NCBI RefSeq assembly: GCF_039602135.1
Contig: NZ_CP125942.1
Location: 3,539,829 to 3,603,828 of the forward strand
Source: Glutamicibacter sp. B1
GTDB lineage: Bacteria > Actinomycetota > Actinomycetes > Actinomycetales > Micrococcaceae
Direction: 5' to 3'
Length of the DNA: 64,000 nt
The translations under genes were made by a program, and so were the position numbers. The notes under the pieces were generated by a model. That model was not told where the DNA came from, searched no databases, and saw only the letters and a program-made list of their open reading frames with translations. This document shows, one piece after another, positions 27,759-37,058 of this stretch (position 1 is the first letter of the stretch; every line of letters begins with the position of its first letter).

Positions 27759-28457
27759 TCAGTAGTCGAGTCCCTGAGAAGGAATCACCAGTCCAGTTTC
27801 GTAGGCATAAACCACAGCCTGGACTCGATCACGCAGATGTAGCTTGGTGAGGATCCTACGCACGTGAGTTTTTACCGTCGCTTCAGACAGGAAAAAACGG
27901 TGAGCAATCTCTGCATTGGATAACCCTTCGGCGAGCGCTCGCAACACTTCTTGCTCGCGTGGAGTGAGATCATCAAGTAATGGGTCACGCGGGGCTTCAG
28001 TGGCTGGCCCAGCATGGGCTTTGCCACCGTTACGGACATAGGTTTCCAGTAACCGCGCGGTAACTCGAGGTGCCACGACAGCATCCCCCGAAGCCACGAG
28101 ACGCACCGCATGAACCAGTTCTTCAGGCGCAACATCTTTGAGCAGGAATGCGCTGGCGCCCGCTTGTAGCCCAGAAAACGCGTACTCGTCCAAGTCAAAG
28201 GTCGTCAGAATGATGATCTTTGTATCGGGGTACTGCTTTGCGATGCGTTCGGTGGCTTCAATGCCATCCATTTTGGGCATGCGAACATCCATCAGCACCA
28301 CGTGCGGTTTCAGTGTCGCTGTCTGGGTCAACGCGTCCAGACCATCGGCGGCTTCTCCGGCGACAAGGATGTCTTCCTCTCCTTCAAGGATGAGTCGAAA
28401 TCCCATGCGCAACAGCGGCTGGTCATCAACCAACAAAACTCTAATTTGCTCGTCCAT
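27759..28457 (-). CDS. NarL/LuxR-family response regulator
   Basis: The 232-residue protein has a receiver domain with acidic pocket D11-D12, phosphoacceptor D57 in VVLMDVRMPKMDG, the conserved Thr/Lys switch residues (ILTTFD, FLLKD) and a C-terminal LuxR helix-turn-helix (LTPREQEVLRALAEGLSNAEIA). The cognate kinase gene ends 2 bp upstream. The pair most resembles LiaRS/DesRK-type systems of Gram-positive bacteria that control a neighbouring ABC transporter. Confidence 0.95.
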   Translation of the reverse strand: MDEQIRVLLVDDQPLLRMGFRLILEGEEDILVAGEAADGLDALTQTATLKPHVVLMDVRMPKMDGIEATERIAKQYPDTKIIILTTFDLDEYAFSGLQAGASAFLLKDVAPEELVHAVRLVASGDAVVAPRVTARLLETYVRNGGKAHAGPATEAPRDPLLDDLTPREQEVLRALAEGLSNAEIAHRFFLSEATVKTHVRRILTKLHLRDRVQAVVYAYETGLVIPSQGLDY

Positions 28458-28459
28458 GT

Positions 28460-29755
28460 CTATTCCTTCGCTGTCTTCTGCTTTTCGTTTTTCGCGTCAG
28501 TTTCGGGGATCTTCAATACGGCTTTAACGATCCAGCCACCACTGGCTACCGGGCCGGCTTCAACTGTTCCATCAAAGAGTGCGGCGCGTTCGCGCATCCC
28601 CCGCAGTCCGCGTCCACTACCGACGCTGGGGACCCTGGTTGCGTCCCCGTTATCCATGACCTCCAGCCGGAGTTCATCACGCCGTCGTTCCAAACGTACC
28701 TGTACGTCGCTTACGTTGCGGGCATAACGAAGTGAATTGGTTAAAGATTCTTGAATCATCCGGAAGACCGTCAGTTGGAATGTTGTGTCTTCTGGCAGCT
28801 CTCCCCCGGATTGGGTGAAGGTAATGGGTAACCCGGCGGTACGGAAACCCTCCAAGAGCTGTTCAACATTCCCACCGGTAGGTTGCGGCTCCAATTCACC
28901 GGTTTCGTTTTGGCGCAGCACTCCTAGCATGCGTCGCATATCGGCGAGGGCAGCCCTACCGGTGCCAGAGAGTTCATTCAGTACTTCGTCGGCTCGCGCC
29001 TGATCCCGTTTGGCCACCACTCGGGCCCCTTCAGACAAGGCAATCATCACTGATAAAGAGTGGGCCACCACGTCATGCATTTCTCGGGCAATACGGTTGC
29101 GTTCTTGGACCTGTGCGAGGCTTGATACCTGACGGGCCCAGTGATTGAGTTCAGCTTCGTGGATTCGTGCATTGCGCACATTCATACCTACCGCTGCCGC
29201 GGCAATATAAAAACCAATAACAAAGCTTCCGGAGATACCGATGACGATTCGGCTGAACGTCGCTTCGTCAATCCCTTCGCTCGGATCTAGTTCCAGATCC
29301 GCCATATCCGGGTACCCCATGAGCACCATCAGGACAACTTGGAAACTACCGGCCAAGACCGCCAAAGGAATAGTACGCTTCGCCGAATAGCTGGTCGCCA
29401 CCGTGTACAGCGCGATGATCATTCCAACGCCGCCTAGGCCACCTTGTGGACCAGCAATAATCAACGCGACGCATTCAAAGATAAACACCAGAATAATGAC
29501 CGTCATCGGTGCTTTTCGGCGATACAGCAGGGCTGCGCTCACAGCCAAGGTGCTTACCAGCAGTCCGGTGGAGTTGGCTCCCGGCATGGATGCAGTGATC
29601 AACACGCCCGGCAGGGTCAGTAACAGATACACCACTACTGCGCCGATGACCACCAAGCGTGGGTGGGTGCGCAGATAACGGCGCAACCGACCCATCCGCT
29701 TGGCGGTCAGTTCGTCAAAGGAAGCAACAGTTTCCTGAAGCGTCTGTTGGGTCAT
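28460..29755 (-). CDS. Sensor histidine kinase, HisKA_3 family
   Basis: The 431-residue protein has about five to six membrane helices in residues 33-190 and no large extracellular domain, typical of intramembrane-sensing kinases. The phosphoacceptor His227 lies in ERNRIAREMHDVVAHSLS. The ATPase domain has FRMIQESLTNSLRYA and VMDNGDA...GSGRGLRGMRERA. It phosphorylates the adjacent response regulator. It lies downstream of ABC transporter genes on the same strand, so it may sense the transporter or a membrane-acting compound. Confidence 0.94.
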   Translation of the reverse strand: MTQQTLQETVASFDELTAKRMGRLRRYLRTHPRLVVIGAVVVYLLLTLPGVLITASMPGANSTGLLVSTLAVSAALLYRRKAPMTVIILVFIFECVALIIAGPQGGLGGVGMIIALYTVATSYSAKRTIPLAVLAGSFQVVLMVLMGYPDMADLELDPSEGIDEATFSRIVIGISGSFVIGFYIAAAAVGMNVRNARIHEAELNHWARQVSSLAQVQERNRIAREMHDVVAHSLSVMIALSEGARVVAKRDQARADEVLNELSGTGRAALADMRRMLGVLRQNETGELEPQPTGGNVEQLLEGFRTAGLPITFTQSGGELPEDTTFQLTVFRMIQESLTNSLRYARNVSDVQVRLERRRDELRLEVMDNGDATRVPSVGSGRGLRGMRERAALFDGTVEAGPVASGGWIVKAVLKIPETDAKNEKQKTAKE

Positions 29756-29790
29756 GATTCCAGTGTAGTTTTCTCTAACCTGTCAGCTTG

Positions 29791-30633
29791 TTACTTGATA
29801 TCCCGTTTGGCTAGTAGAACTGCACCCAAGGCCAAAGGAATAACAATCCATCCGGCGACGCCGGCCAACTGTTGCCACAGCTCCAACTCTGTCGGAACGC
29901 TCAACGGCGTGGCCAAAGACAGTCCCAGCTGATACGGGAGGAAGGCTGAAACGTTACTTAACCAATCCGCAAGCATTCCAAGGAGCGACGTGATAATCGG
30001 CAGGACAAAAAACACGCCCGTCAGAACCGTGATGCCGCCGGCAGAGTTACGCAGAATCATCCCCAACGCAAGACCCATCAACGCAGTCATGATGACAGCC
30101 AAGGCGCCATACCAAAGCACGAACTGGAAGGATTCGCCTCCGAAGTCCAGGGTTAGGTTGTAATTTTCGGCGATTGGCTTAGCCGCAACAAAAGCAAGGA
30201 GGCTAGAGACCAGTTGCGTCACGCCGGTCAGCAATACGATGAGAACAATCTTGGCTGACATGACTCGCAGTCTTTGGGGGCTGGCCAAGAACGTGCTGAC
30301 CGCTGAACCCGTGGTGAATTCACCACTGAATAACAGAACTCCTAATACGCCCAGAATCAACTGGCTGAAGACCAGTCCTGAACCAATGGTCTCGCTGGCA
30401 AAGCCAGGCTGGGTCATGGCACCCATGCCCTCCATCTGGCTGACATCGCCCATGCTCTGCAATAAGGAACCGATACCCCAGGTACCTCCCATGGCAATCA
30501 CCACGTATAGTACGACAGCAATGCTCAGCAGAATTCCCGTGGATTTTAGGGAGAACATACGAATCGCTTCGCTGCGCAGAACTCCACCAAAAGTGACTTT
30601 GCCACGCCTTGGCGTTTGAATTTGAGTAGTCAT
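29791..30633 (-). CDS. ABC transporter permease (ABC-2 type)
   Basis: The 280-residue protein has six hydrophobic segments and the ABC-2 features FGGVLRSEAIRMFSLKSTGI at the N-terminus, LFSGEFTTGSAVSTFLASPQRLRVMSAK split by the first loop, and a C-terminal membrane helix ending near LLAKRDIK. It forms the membrane part of an exporter with the ATPase encoded 6 bp upstream. Drug, peptide or lipid efflux is typical. Confidence 0.88.
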   Translation of the reverse strand: MTTQIQTPRRGKVTFGGVLRSEAIRMFSLKSTGILLSIAVVLYVVIAMGGTWGIGSLLQSMGDVSQMEGMGAMTQPGFASETIGSGLVFSQLILGVLGVLLFSGEFTTGSAVSTFLASPQRLRVMSAKIVLIVLLTGVTQLVSSLLAFVAAKPIAENYNLTLDFGGESFQFVLWYGALAVIMTALMGLALGMILRNSAGGITVLTGVFFVLPIITSLLGMLADWLSNVSAFLPYQLGLSLATPLSVPTELELWQQLAGVAGWIVIPLALGAVLLAKRDIK

Positions 30634-30639
30634 GCTCTT

Positions 30640-31566
30640 CTACTTCCCATCGCTGTGCTTGGCAACAATATTTGAGTTGTATTCCACGGCATCTCGAGTC
30701 AATTCCATGTAGGCATCTTCCAAAGTTCGCTGTATCGGACGGAGCTCACTGAGGGCCACCCCTGTTTCCAAAGCGCGACGGCCAATAATTTCTGACTCCG
30801 GGCCGGTGACTTCCAAGGTCTGCGCGTCAATACGGCGAAGCTGGACTCCTTGAGCGCTCAAGGCATTCATGAGTACGTCAATATCTGCTGCCCGAACGAT
30901 TGTCTGAGCAAGTCCGTTATCAATAAATTCACTAATCGGGGCATCAGCCATGATGCGTCCTCGACCAATGACGATGAGGTGGTCTGCTGTTTGTGCCATC
31001 TCGCTCATCAGGTGGGAGGAGATGAAGACGGTTTTACCTTCCGCTGCTTGCGCTCGGGCCAGGTTACGTACCCATGCCACGCCTTCAGGATCCAAACCGT
31101 TAACAGGTTCATCAAGAATCAGGACCTGCGGATCACCCAGCAGTGCAGTAGCGATACCTAGACGCTGGCCCATCCCGAGGGAGAATCCACCGACCTTTTT
31201 ACGCTGTACCCCGCTCAAGCCGGTCAGTTCCAAAACTTCTTGGACTCTTGAATTGGGCAAGCCCGCGGTGGCTGCCATGGAACGTAAATGCGCCAAGGGA
31301 GTCAGTGACTTATGCACGGACTTCGCCTCCAGCAAGGTACCCACCTCGGTCAGGGGGTGCTGAGACTTCTTAAACTCGCGATTGTTTACCAGCACCTGTC
31401 CGCTGGTGGGAGCTGCCAACCCAACGATCATTCGCATGGTGGTGGACTTGCCGGCACCGTTGGGGCCGAGGAAGCCGGTCACCGCTCCGGGTTGCACCGT
31501 GAACGACGCGTGGTCGACCACGGTTTTATTACCGTATCTCTTCGTCAACTGCTGAGCCTGGATCAT
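30640..31566 (-). CDS. ABC transporter ATP-binding protein (drug-export type)
   Basis: The 308-residue ATPase has Walker A GPNGAGKST, signature FSLGMGQRLGIA, Walker B VLILDEPVNGLDPEG and the H-loop ISSHLMSEM. The C-terminal extension LGRRALETGVALSELRPIQRTLEDAYMEL is split in the DrrA manner. It powers the ABC-2 permease encoded next. The ATPase-permease-kinase-regulator order points to one operon for export and its own control. Confidence 0.94.
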   Translation of the reverse strand: MIQAQQLTKRYGNKTVVDHASFTVQPGAVTGFLGPNGAGKSTTMRMIVGLAAPTSGQVLVNNREFKKSQHPLTEVGTLLEAKSVHKSLTPLAHLRSMAATAGLPNSRVQEVLELTGLSGVQRKKVGGFSLGMGQRLGIATALLGDPQVLILDEPVNGLDPEGVAWVRNLARAQAAEGKTVFISSHLMSEMAQTADHLIVIGRGRIMADAPISEFIDNGLAQTIVRAADIDVLMNALSAQGVQLRRIDAQTLEVTGPESEIIGRRALETGVALSELRPIQRTLEDAYMELTRDAVEYNSNIVAKHSDGK

Positions 31567-31659
31567 GTTTCCAGCTTAGGAAAAATGGGGTGCAAATGAA
31601 CCGCCCCGAATGCTGATCTTCGACTCACTCAAAAGGGTGAGGGTACCGGGTGTGAGCAC

Positions 31660-31691
31660 AGTGGGCATGCGCCTGATGGTGCATGCCCACT
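31660..31691. terminator. Hairpin between ABC operon and YdcF-like gene
   Basis: Perfect 11-bp arms (31660-31670 and 31681-31691) with a 10-nt loop lie 18 bp after the stop of the YdcF-like gene at 31709. It probably ends the leftward GT87-oxidoreductase-YdcF operon. Confidence 0.78.
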
Positions 31692-31708
31692 AAGGTACTG
31701 CGAGACCG

Positions 31709-32737
31709 TTAGAACCCAGAGTTGATCGCTACCAGAATTAATCCCGCTAGTCCCAGACCGAAGGGTAACGCCAAAAGGATCATGAGTTTAAGGTGATCAC
31801 GGGCCATCGCTACACATTCACGAAGGAAGGCACTGGGCCGGTAATAGGCCGCCGTCTTCCCGCCGAAGGCCAGGGCATCCAGGCCCAACTGGCGTGAGGC
31901 TAGCCCCGCCCGCAGAGCATGATAATCGCTGGTGACCAGCCACAATTTTCCAGCGGGCTGCCGCTCGCGCACCAACGCGTCAGAGAACTTGAGGTTCTGG
32001 ATGGTGTCCTTGGCCCGGTCTTCAATCAGGATCTGAGATTCGGTGATCCCTTTCTCGCGCAGGTATCGGGCCATACTCACCGCCTCGGGCTCCAGTTCAT
32101 CGGGCCCCTGTCCCCCGGTAGGGACTATCAACAAGTTCGATTGAGCCTGCGAAGCGTTGAGTTCGAGTGCTTTATCCAATCGGCCCCGCAGCAAAGGGGT
32201 GACCTTGCCGTTGATGGTGCGTGCCCCAAGGATGACTGCTGCCACGGCCCGACTTTTCACCGGGAAAATCGCATGGACCCAGGCGTAGAGCAACATCATC
32301 ACAAAGAGGCACGCGGTAAATACCGAAGCCATGAACAAGATAAATGCCAGGCAGTAACTCCACCAGGTACCGATGCCCACGAGTAACACCGCAAGTACCG
32401 GCAGAACAAACACCAGTACCCCGGCGGCCAAAGACATCAAATTAGAAAGCCGCACGCCTTCACGACGCCACATCAAAACACCGTTATAGATCAGTGCCCC
32501 GCCAAAGACCACCACAATCAGTGGGGTCATCACCACGATAAGAGTTATCAAGAAACCGAAACCGGGCACTAGGGCGCTCAACAGATCCACCACCGCGGAA
32601 ATGCTGACTAATACTAGCGGGAGAAGTAGTGCAGCTAGTCCGAGTCGACGGGGGTCTTTGCGATACTGCCAGATGAAAAGCACCCAAAGTACAACAAGCA
32701 GGAGCCATCCGATGACTTGAACTAGGAGTTCTTGCAT
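31709..32737 (-). CDS. YdcF-family membrane protein (DUF218)
   Basis: The 342-residue protein has several N-terminal membrane helices (residues 1-165), then a DUF218 domain: LLIVPTGGQGPDELEPEAVSMARYL, ILIEDRAKDTIQNLKFS and LWLVTSDYHALRAGL split over the sheet, followed by a C-terminal helix. This architecture matches SanA/ElyC/YdcF-like proteins linked to cell-envelope integrity and vancomycin-type permeability in other bacteria; the biochemical reaction is unsettled. It lies 6 bp after the oxidoreductase gene. Confidence 0.88.
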   Translation of the reverse strand: MQELLVQVIGWLLLVVLWVLFIWQYRKDPRRLGLAALLLPLVLVSISAVVDLLSALVPGFGFLITLIVVMTPLIVVVFGGALIYNGVLMWRREGVRLSNLMSLAAGVLVFVLPVLAVLLVGIGTWWSYCLAFILFMASVFTACLFVMMLLYAWVHAIFPVKSRAVAAVILGARTINGKVTPLLRGRLDKALELNASQAQSNLLIVPTGGQGPDELEPEAVSMARYLREKGITESQILIEDRAKDTIQNLKFSDALVRERQPAGKLWLVTSDYHALRAGLASRQLGLDALAFGGKTAAYYRPSAFLRECVAMARDHLKLMILLALPFGLGLAGLILVAINSGF

Positions 32738-32743
32738 TGCTAG

Positions 32744-34177
32744 TTATTTCACCGATTTCCAGTTTTTGATGTTGTATTCACGTTTGAGCATGGACTGGGC
32801 TCCAAGGAAGCCTCCCATGCCATGCACCGATGGTCCCGGAGGGGCCGCCGAGGAGATGAGGTAGAGCCCCTTAGACAGCAAATACCAGGGATCTAGAGAA
32901 ATTCGTGGGCGTTTGATGGTGCCCAGCAAATCCATGGTGCCACCAGAAAGGTCTCCCCCGATCAGGGCGGCGTTCTGCCGCTCCAAGTCTTGTGCGGTGA
33001 CCACATGGGCTTCAAGGATGATCTCGCTAAAGCCCGGGGCGGCCTTGTTAATCATTGTTTGGATCTCTTGGCGCATGTCCTGGGAGGAATCCAAGGGAAC
33101 ATGGCAGTAGGCCCAAATGACGTGTTGCCCGGCCGGTGCTCGAGAGTCATCAAACAATGATGGCTGGGCGACGATCATAAAGGGGTTCGCTGCCCCGCGG
33201 CGGTTGGCAGTGCGCTCAGCTGCACCAACCTGTTTGGCGGTGCCGCCTAGGTGTACGGTGCCGGCGGTTGACAGGGCTTGATCCCGCCACGGCACCGGTT
33301 CGGAGAGCACAAAGTGAACCACACAGCTACCCGGCGAGCGCCGCGTAGTGGACATGGCGGAAGTTAGCTGGTGTGGCAGGTGGCCGGTGCTGAGTTTTGC
33401 GGCTTCTTCGGCGGAAGTATCAAAGAGGATGTTCTGCGCAGCCAATTCATCAATATGGTTCACCCGCACTCCGGTGTGGATCTGCGCGCCGTGGGCAGTG
33501 GCTTCAGCGGCCAGGGCATTACTGATGGCTTGTGAACCGCCGAGGGGAATGGGCCAGCCTTTGGCATGGGCGGTGGCGGCAAGGAAGAGTCCGGCGCCTG
33601 CATTGGCTGGTCCGCGTGATCCACCGGCCACATGGGCGGCACATCCCGAATACAGGGCGGCGGCGCGTTCGTATTTTTTGCTGAACACATCTTTGAGCCC
33701 CATGCCGCCCACCGTGGAGGCCGCAAAGGTAGCCAGAGCCAATGGGTGGCTAGGTACTTTCAGCAGGGTATTGAGCAGGGTGTCGCTGATCTGATCGATC
33801 TGGTGAACCAACGGTTGAACTAGTCGGCGATAGATCTGTCCATCCTCGCCACCCAATTCCTCTACGGTGCGCTCTAAATCCTTGTAAGCGTAGGCGGTAC
33901 GCTCATCGAGCACATGGGCGAAAGATATCTCAGGGGTAATGAAATCAACCTTCTGGTGAACTCCCAACTCACGCATGGCCGGTGACTGCAGGGCCATTGG
34001 ATGCACGGCACTGCCTAGGTCAAAGATCGCTTCGGAACCATTTAAGGATTGGGTTCTGGCCGCTCCCCCAATGCTGTCATTGGCTTCATAGACTTGTACG
34101 TTAAGCCCGGCCCTGGCGGCCACAGCGGCAGCTGCCAGACCATTGGGTCCTGCACCGATGACAGCAACGTCGATCAT
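32744..34177 (-). CDS. Phytoene desaturase-like FAD/NAD(P)-dependent oxidoreductase
   Basis: The 477-residue protein has the dinucleotide-binding fingerprint DVAVIGAGPNGLAAAAVAARAG and the ARTQSLNG motif at the N-terminus, and the C-terminal GMGGFLGAQSM turn that closes the FAD site. It resembles the pyridine nucleotide-disulfide oxidoreductase domain-containing protein 2 group more than true carotenoid desaturases. Substrate unknown. The start overlaps the end of the GT87 gene by 4 nt, linking it to envelope functions. Confidence 0.88.
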   Translation of the reverse strand: MIDVAVIGAGPNGLAAAAVAARAGLNVQVYEANDSIGGAARTQSLNGSEAIFDLGSAVHPMALQSPAMRELGVHQKVDFITPEISFAHVLDERTAYAYKDLERTVEELGGEDGQIYRRLVQPLVHQIDQISDTLLNTLLKVPSHPLALATFAASTVGGMGLKDVFSKKYERAAALYSGCAAHVAGGSRGPANAGAGLFLAATAHAKGWPIPLGGSQAISNALAAEATAHGAQIHTGVRVNHIDELAAQNILFDTSAEEAAKLSTGHLPHQLTSAMSTTRRSPGSCVVHFVLSEPVPWRDQALSTAGTVHLGGTAKQVGAAERTANRRGAANPFMIVAQPSLFDDSRAPAGQHVIWAYCHVPLDSSQDMRQEIQTMINKAAPGFSEIILEAHVVTAQDLERQNAALIGGDLSGGTMDLLGTIKRPRISLDPWYLLSKGLYLISSAAPPGPSVHGMGGFLGAQSMLKREYNIKNWKSVK

Positions 34178-35637
34178 GATTTGTTTCCCGCCGTCTCATA
34201 GTGCTTTTTCGCCTTGGGTAACCATGGGCGCAGGGTGAACTTATCTTCTAGACCGGCAAATTCACCGGCTAGCGGATCTTCTTGGCCTACCGCACGGATT
34301 GGGTCTCGGCGCGGGTCGAGGATCGAGCGGGCCACCAGGTACATCAGGTAACCGAGCATGATCATATGGGCGAGTACCAAGACCACGTAGCCGACCATTG
34401 GGAAGGCCTTATGCGGGTCTTCTGCAGAAGTCGAGGCGAGGTAGTTCCAGAGGCCATAGAAGTGGGCGACCTCCACCAGCATCCAGATCACGAATTCTCG
34501 CCAGCGCGGTAGTGCCAGCACAAAGAGCGGGATCAGCCAGACAATAAACTGCGGCGAGTAGACCTTGTTGACCATCACGAAGGAAGCGATGATCAAAAAG
34601 GCCATCGAACCTAGGCGTGGGGTACATTTTGCAAGCAGGCCCAGCAGCACCACACCCACACAGCACAAGAAGAACAGGATGAGGCCGTAGCGCGAAATCT
34701 GTTGGGCATCAAAACTGATCATGCCCGGGTTCTTGGCGGCCACCGCATTCCAAGCGTGCCAAAAACTAGATAGTCCCGCACCACGTTCCGAAGAGAAGTT
34801 AAAGAAGTGCATGAAGGATTTGGGGAAAGCCAGGGCGTAAGGCAGATTGACCAGAACCCAGGTGCCGGCCGCAGTGCCGCCGGTGACCCAGAAGGTTTTT
34901 AGTCTTCCGGTGCGGATTGCCAGTACCAGGATCGCGCCGAGAATAAAGAAGGGGTAGATCTTCATCGCTGTGCCTAAACCGATGAGCACTCCGGCCAGCA
35001 CCGTATGTTTACGGGCAAAGGCCAGCATTCCGGCGGCCAGCAGGGCGACCGCCCACATATCCCAGTTAATACTGCCGGCCAGAATGATGCCCGGGGCAAT
35101 GGCCACCATGGCGGCATCCCAGGGGCGACGTCCGGTCATGCGCAAGGTGCACAGCACGGTGATCATCCACAGGATCGCCACCAGCACCAGGTTCATATCA
35201 AAGTAGATCAGTGAACGGCTCGTTGCCGACTGTGGCACCAGCGTGGCCACCGCGGAGGCGACGGAGCTCATCAGTACCGGGTATTCAAATTCGGCGGTGG
35301 CGCTAAAGGGCGCCCACGGGTTATCGGCAAAACCGCGGGCGCTAAAAAGCGGTACCCAGTCGCTGTAGCAGGCGTAGGTGTAAGGGTTGGTCCCACCCCA
35401 GCCCAGGACCCGGCACGGGTTCTTGGCCAGCAGCATGAGCAGTGCGCCCAGGGTGGTCATCAGGATGATGACTCGTTCCACGCTGAAAAATCCTGGGTCA
35501 ACTCGTCCGGGATCGCTGCGTCGACCCAGCGGGCCTCCGATAACTGCGGTGAATCCCCGAAGGAAGCTATCGGCGCGTGAGGGAACAGTAATACGCAAAG
35601 GACCACGCTTGGGCGGTGACTGGTTTGGCTCCTGCAT
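34174..35637 (-). CDS. GT87-family membrane glycosyltransferase (DUF2029)
   Basis: The protein of about 487 residues is a polytopic membrane enzyme with roughly ten helices. Its first loop contains YTYACYSDWVPLFSARGFADNPWAPFSATAEFEYPVLM, split by acidic residues as in the polyprenyl-phosphomannose-dependent mannosyltransferases of actinobacteria. The C-terminus is cytoplasmic and acidic to basic. In mycobacteria GT87 enzymes build phosphatidylinositol mannosides and lipoglycans; here the acceptor is unknown. ATG 35637 is given; a GTG at 35670 in the same frame is possible. It diverges from the nonulosonic acid cluster. Confidence 0.88.
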   Translation of the reverse strand: MQEPNQSPPKRGPLRITVPSRADSFLRGFTAVIGGPLGRRSDPGRVDPGFFSVERVIILMTTLGALLMLLAKNPCRVLGWGGTNPYTYACYSDWVPLFSARGFADNPWAPFSATAEFEYPVLMSSVASAVATLVPQSATSRSLIYFDMNLVLVAILWMITVLCTLRMTGRRPWDAAMVAIAPGIILAGSINWDMWAVALLAAGMLAFARKHTVLAGVLIGLGTAMKIYPFFILGAILVLAIRTGRLKTFWVTGGTAAGTWVLVNLPYALAFPKSFMHFFNFSSERGAGLSSFWHAWNAVAAKNPGMISFDAQQISRYGLILFFLCCVGVVLLGLLAKCTPRLGSMAFLIIASFVMVNKVYSPQFIVWLIPLFVLALPRWREFVIWMLVEVAHFYGLWNYLASTSAEDPHKAFPMVGYVVLVLAHMIMLGYLMYLVARSILDPRRDPIRAVGQEDPLAGEFAGLEDKFTLRPWLPKAKKHYETAGNKS

Positions 35638-35865
35638 ACACAACAGCCTAAATGTTTTCTGCACGGGCACCGGCGTGCACTACATCGTTTCGCGTTAACA
35701 AACGCTTCTAAGCTCCCTATTTAATGCACCAGCAAACCGAAAGAACCCGCTAAACCGCTAGCTGACCTCACTTTCAGCAAACAAGCAGGTGATTACACCG
35801 CGACTTCACCCCTCGTTTACCTAAATACTCCCGGCTAGTTAACTAAGGCCCATAGCGTCATATTC

Positions 35866-37017
35866 GTGAGCAAAACCAATCAGCCAGATGTCATGGCGAT
35901 CATCCCCGCCCGGGGTGGATCTAAAGGCATACGGCTCAAGAACCTGCGTGAGATCGGCGGCAAGTCGCTGCTGGGACGCGCTATTGAAGCAGCAAAGGCC
36001 GCGAGTACAGTCAGCGACGTCGTGGTCAGCACCGATCATGAACAGATCAAAGCCGAAGCACTACGCTACGGCGCTCGTGTGGTGGACCGACCGGCAGATA
36101 TCGCCGGGGATACGGCCAGCAGCGAGTCGGTTCTGCAGCATGTCCTGACCAACACCGAGTCAAAGCCGGCGGTGACACTGTTCATCCAGTGCACCAGCCC
36201 GATCATTGACCCGGCCGACCTGGATGCAGCCATCACCACGGTCACCTCCGGGGTAGCAGAAGTCAGCTTCGCAGCGGTTGCCGACCACGGCTTCCACTGG
36301 GCAATCGACGAGAACGGCGAGGCCATCGCGGTGGGACACGAGAAGTCGCACCGTCCGCGCCGGCAGGACCGTGAACCGCGTTTCCGTGAAACCGGGGCGT
36401 TCTATGCAATGAACACCGAAGGCTTCCTTGAAGCTGGTCACCGTTTCTTCGGACGCGTTCAGGTCCACGAAGTGCCCGGTGAGCACGGCATCGACATTGA
36501 TACCGAAGCGGATCTGATGTTGGCGGAGCTAACCATCAACGATGAACCGGCAGCGATCAACGTGGATGCGATCATCACCGACTTTGATGGCGTGCACACC
36601 CCAGACACCGCCTATGTGGACGAACACGGCACCGAAACCGTGCGTGTGTCCCGTTCAGATGGCATGGGAGTGGCTCGACTTCGGGCCGCCGGAGTGAAGT
36701 TCCTGATCCTCTCCAAGGAAGCTAACCCGGTGGTTGCCGCTCGGGCCGCAAAACTCAAGGTTGAAGTAGCCCACGGCATCGATAATAAGGCCGAATATTT
36801 GGCCCAGTGGTTGGCCGATGAGTCGATCAACCCGGCGCGTGTGGCCTACGTCGGCAACGACGTGAATGACCTCGGCGCCATGGGCCTTGTTGGCTGGCCC
36901 ATTTCCGTGGCCGACGCTAACGAACAAGTACACCGTGCTGCACGCCACCGCCTGTCCCGCAAGGGCGGATACGGGGCGGTGCGAGAACTGGCCGAACTGG
37001 TCCTCGCAGCACGCTAA
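35866..37017 (+). CDS. neuA: CMP-nonulosonate (sialic acid/Kdn) synthetase fused to HAD phosphatase
   Basis: Residues 10-225 form a cytidylyltransferase (MAIIPARGGSKGIRLKN, FIQCTSPI, RQDREPRFRETGAFYAM, HGIDIDTEADL). Residues 234-383 form a HAD phosphatase of the KdsC/C0 type with nucleophile D239 and acid D241 in TDFDGVHTPD, LSKEANP as motif II/III and VGNDVNDLGAMG as motif IV. Both active sites look intact. It would dephosphorylate a nonulosonate 9-phosphate and activate the sugar with CTP. Vertebrate CMAS has a similar fusion. The GTG start lacks a clear ribosome binding site, so the transcript may be leaderless. It heads the 35.9-42.7 kb cluster. Confidence 0.92.
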   Translation: MSKTNQPDVMAIIPARGGSKGIRLKNLREIGGKSLLGRAIEAAKAASTVSDVVVSTDHEQIKAEALRYGARVVDRPADIAGDTASSESVLQHVLTNTESKPAVTLFIQCTSPIIDPADLDAAITTVTSGVAEVSFAAVADHGFHWAIDENGEAIAVGHEKSHRPRRQDREPRFRETGAFYAMNTEGFLEAGHRFFGRVQVHEVPGEHGIDIDTEADLMLAELTINDEPAAINVDAIITDFDGVHTPDTAYVDEHGTETVRVSRSDGMGVARLRAAGVKFLILSKEANPVVAARAAKLKVEVAHGIDNKAEYLAQWLADESINPARVAYVGNDVNDLGAMGLVGWPISVADANEQVHRAARHRLSRKGGYGAVRELAELVLAAR

Positions 37018-37058
37018 CCCACATTTTTCACAAGTTTCACCCAATGAAAGGCAAATCA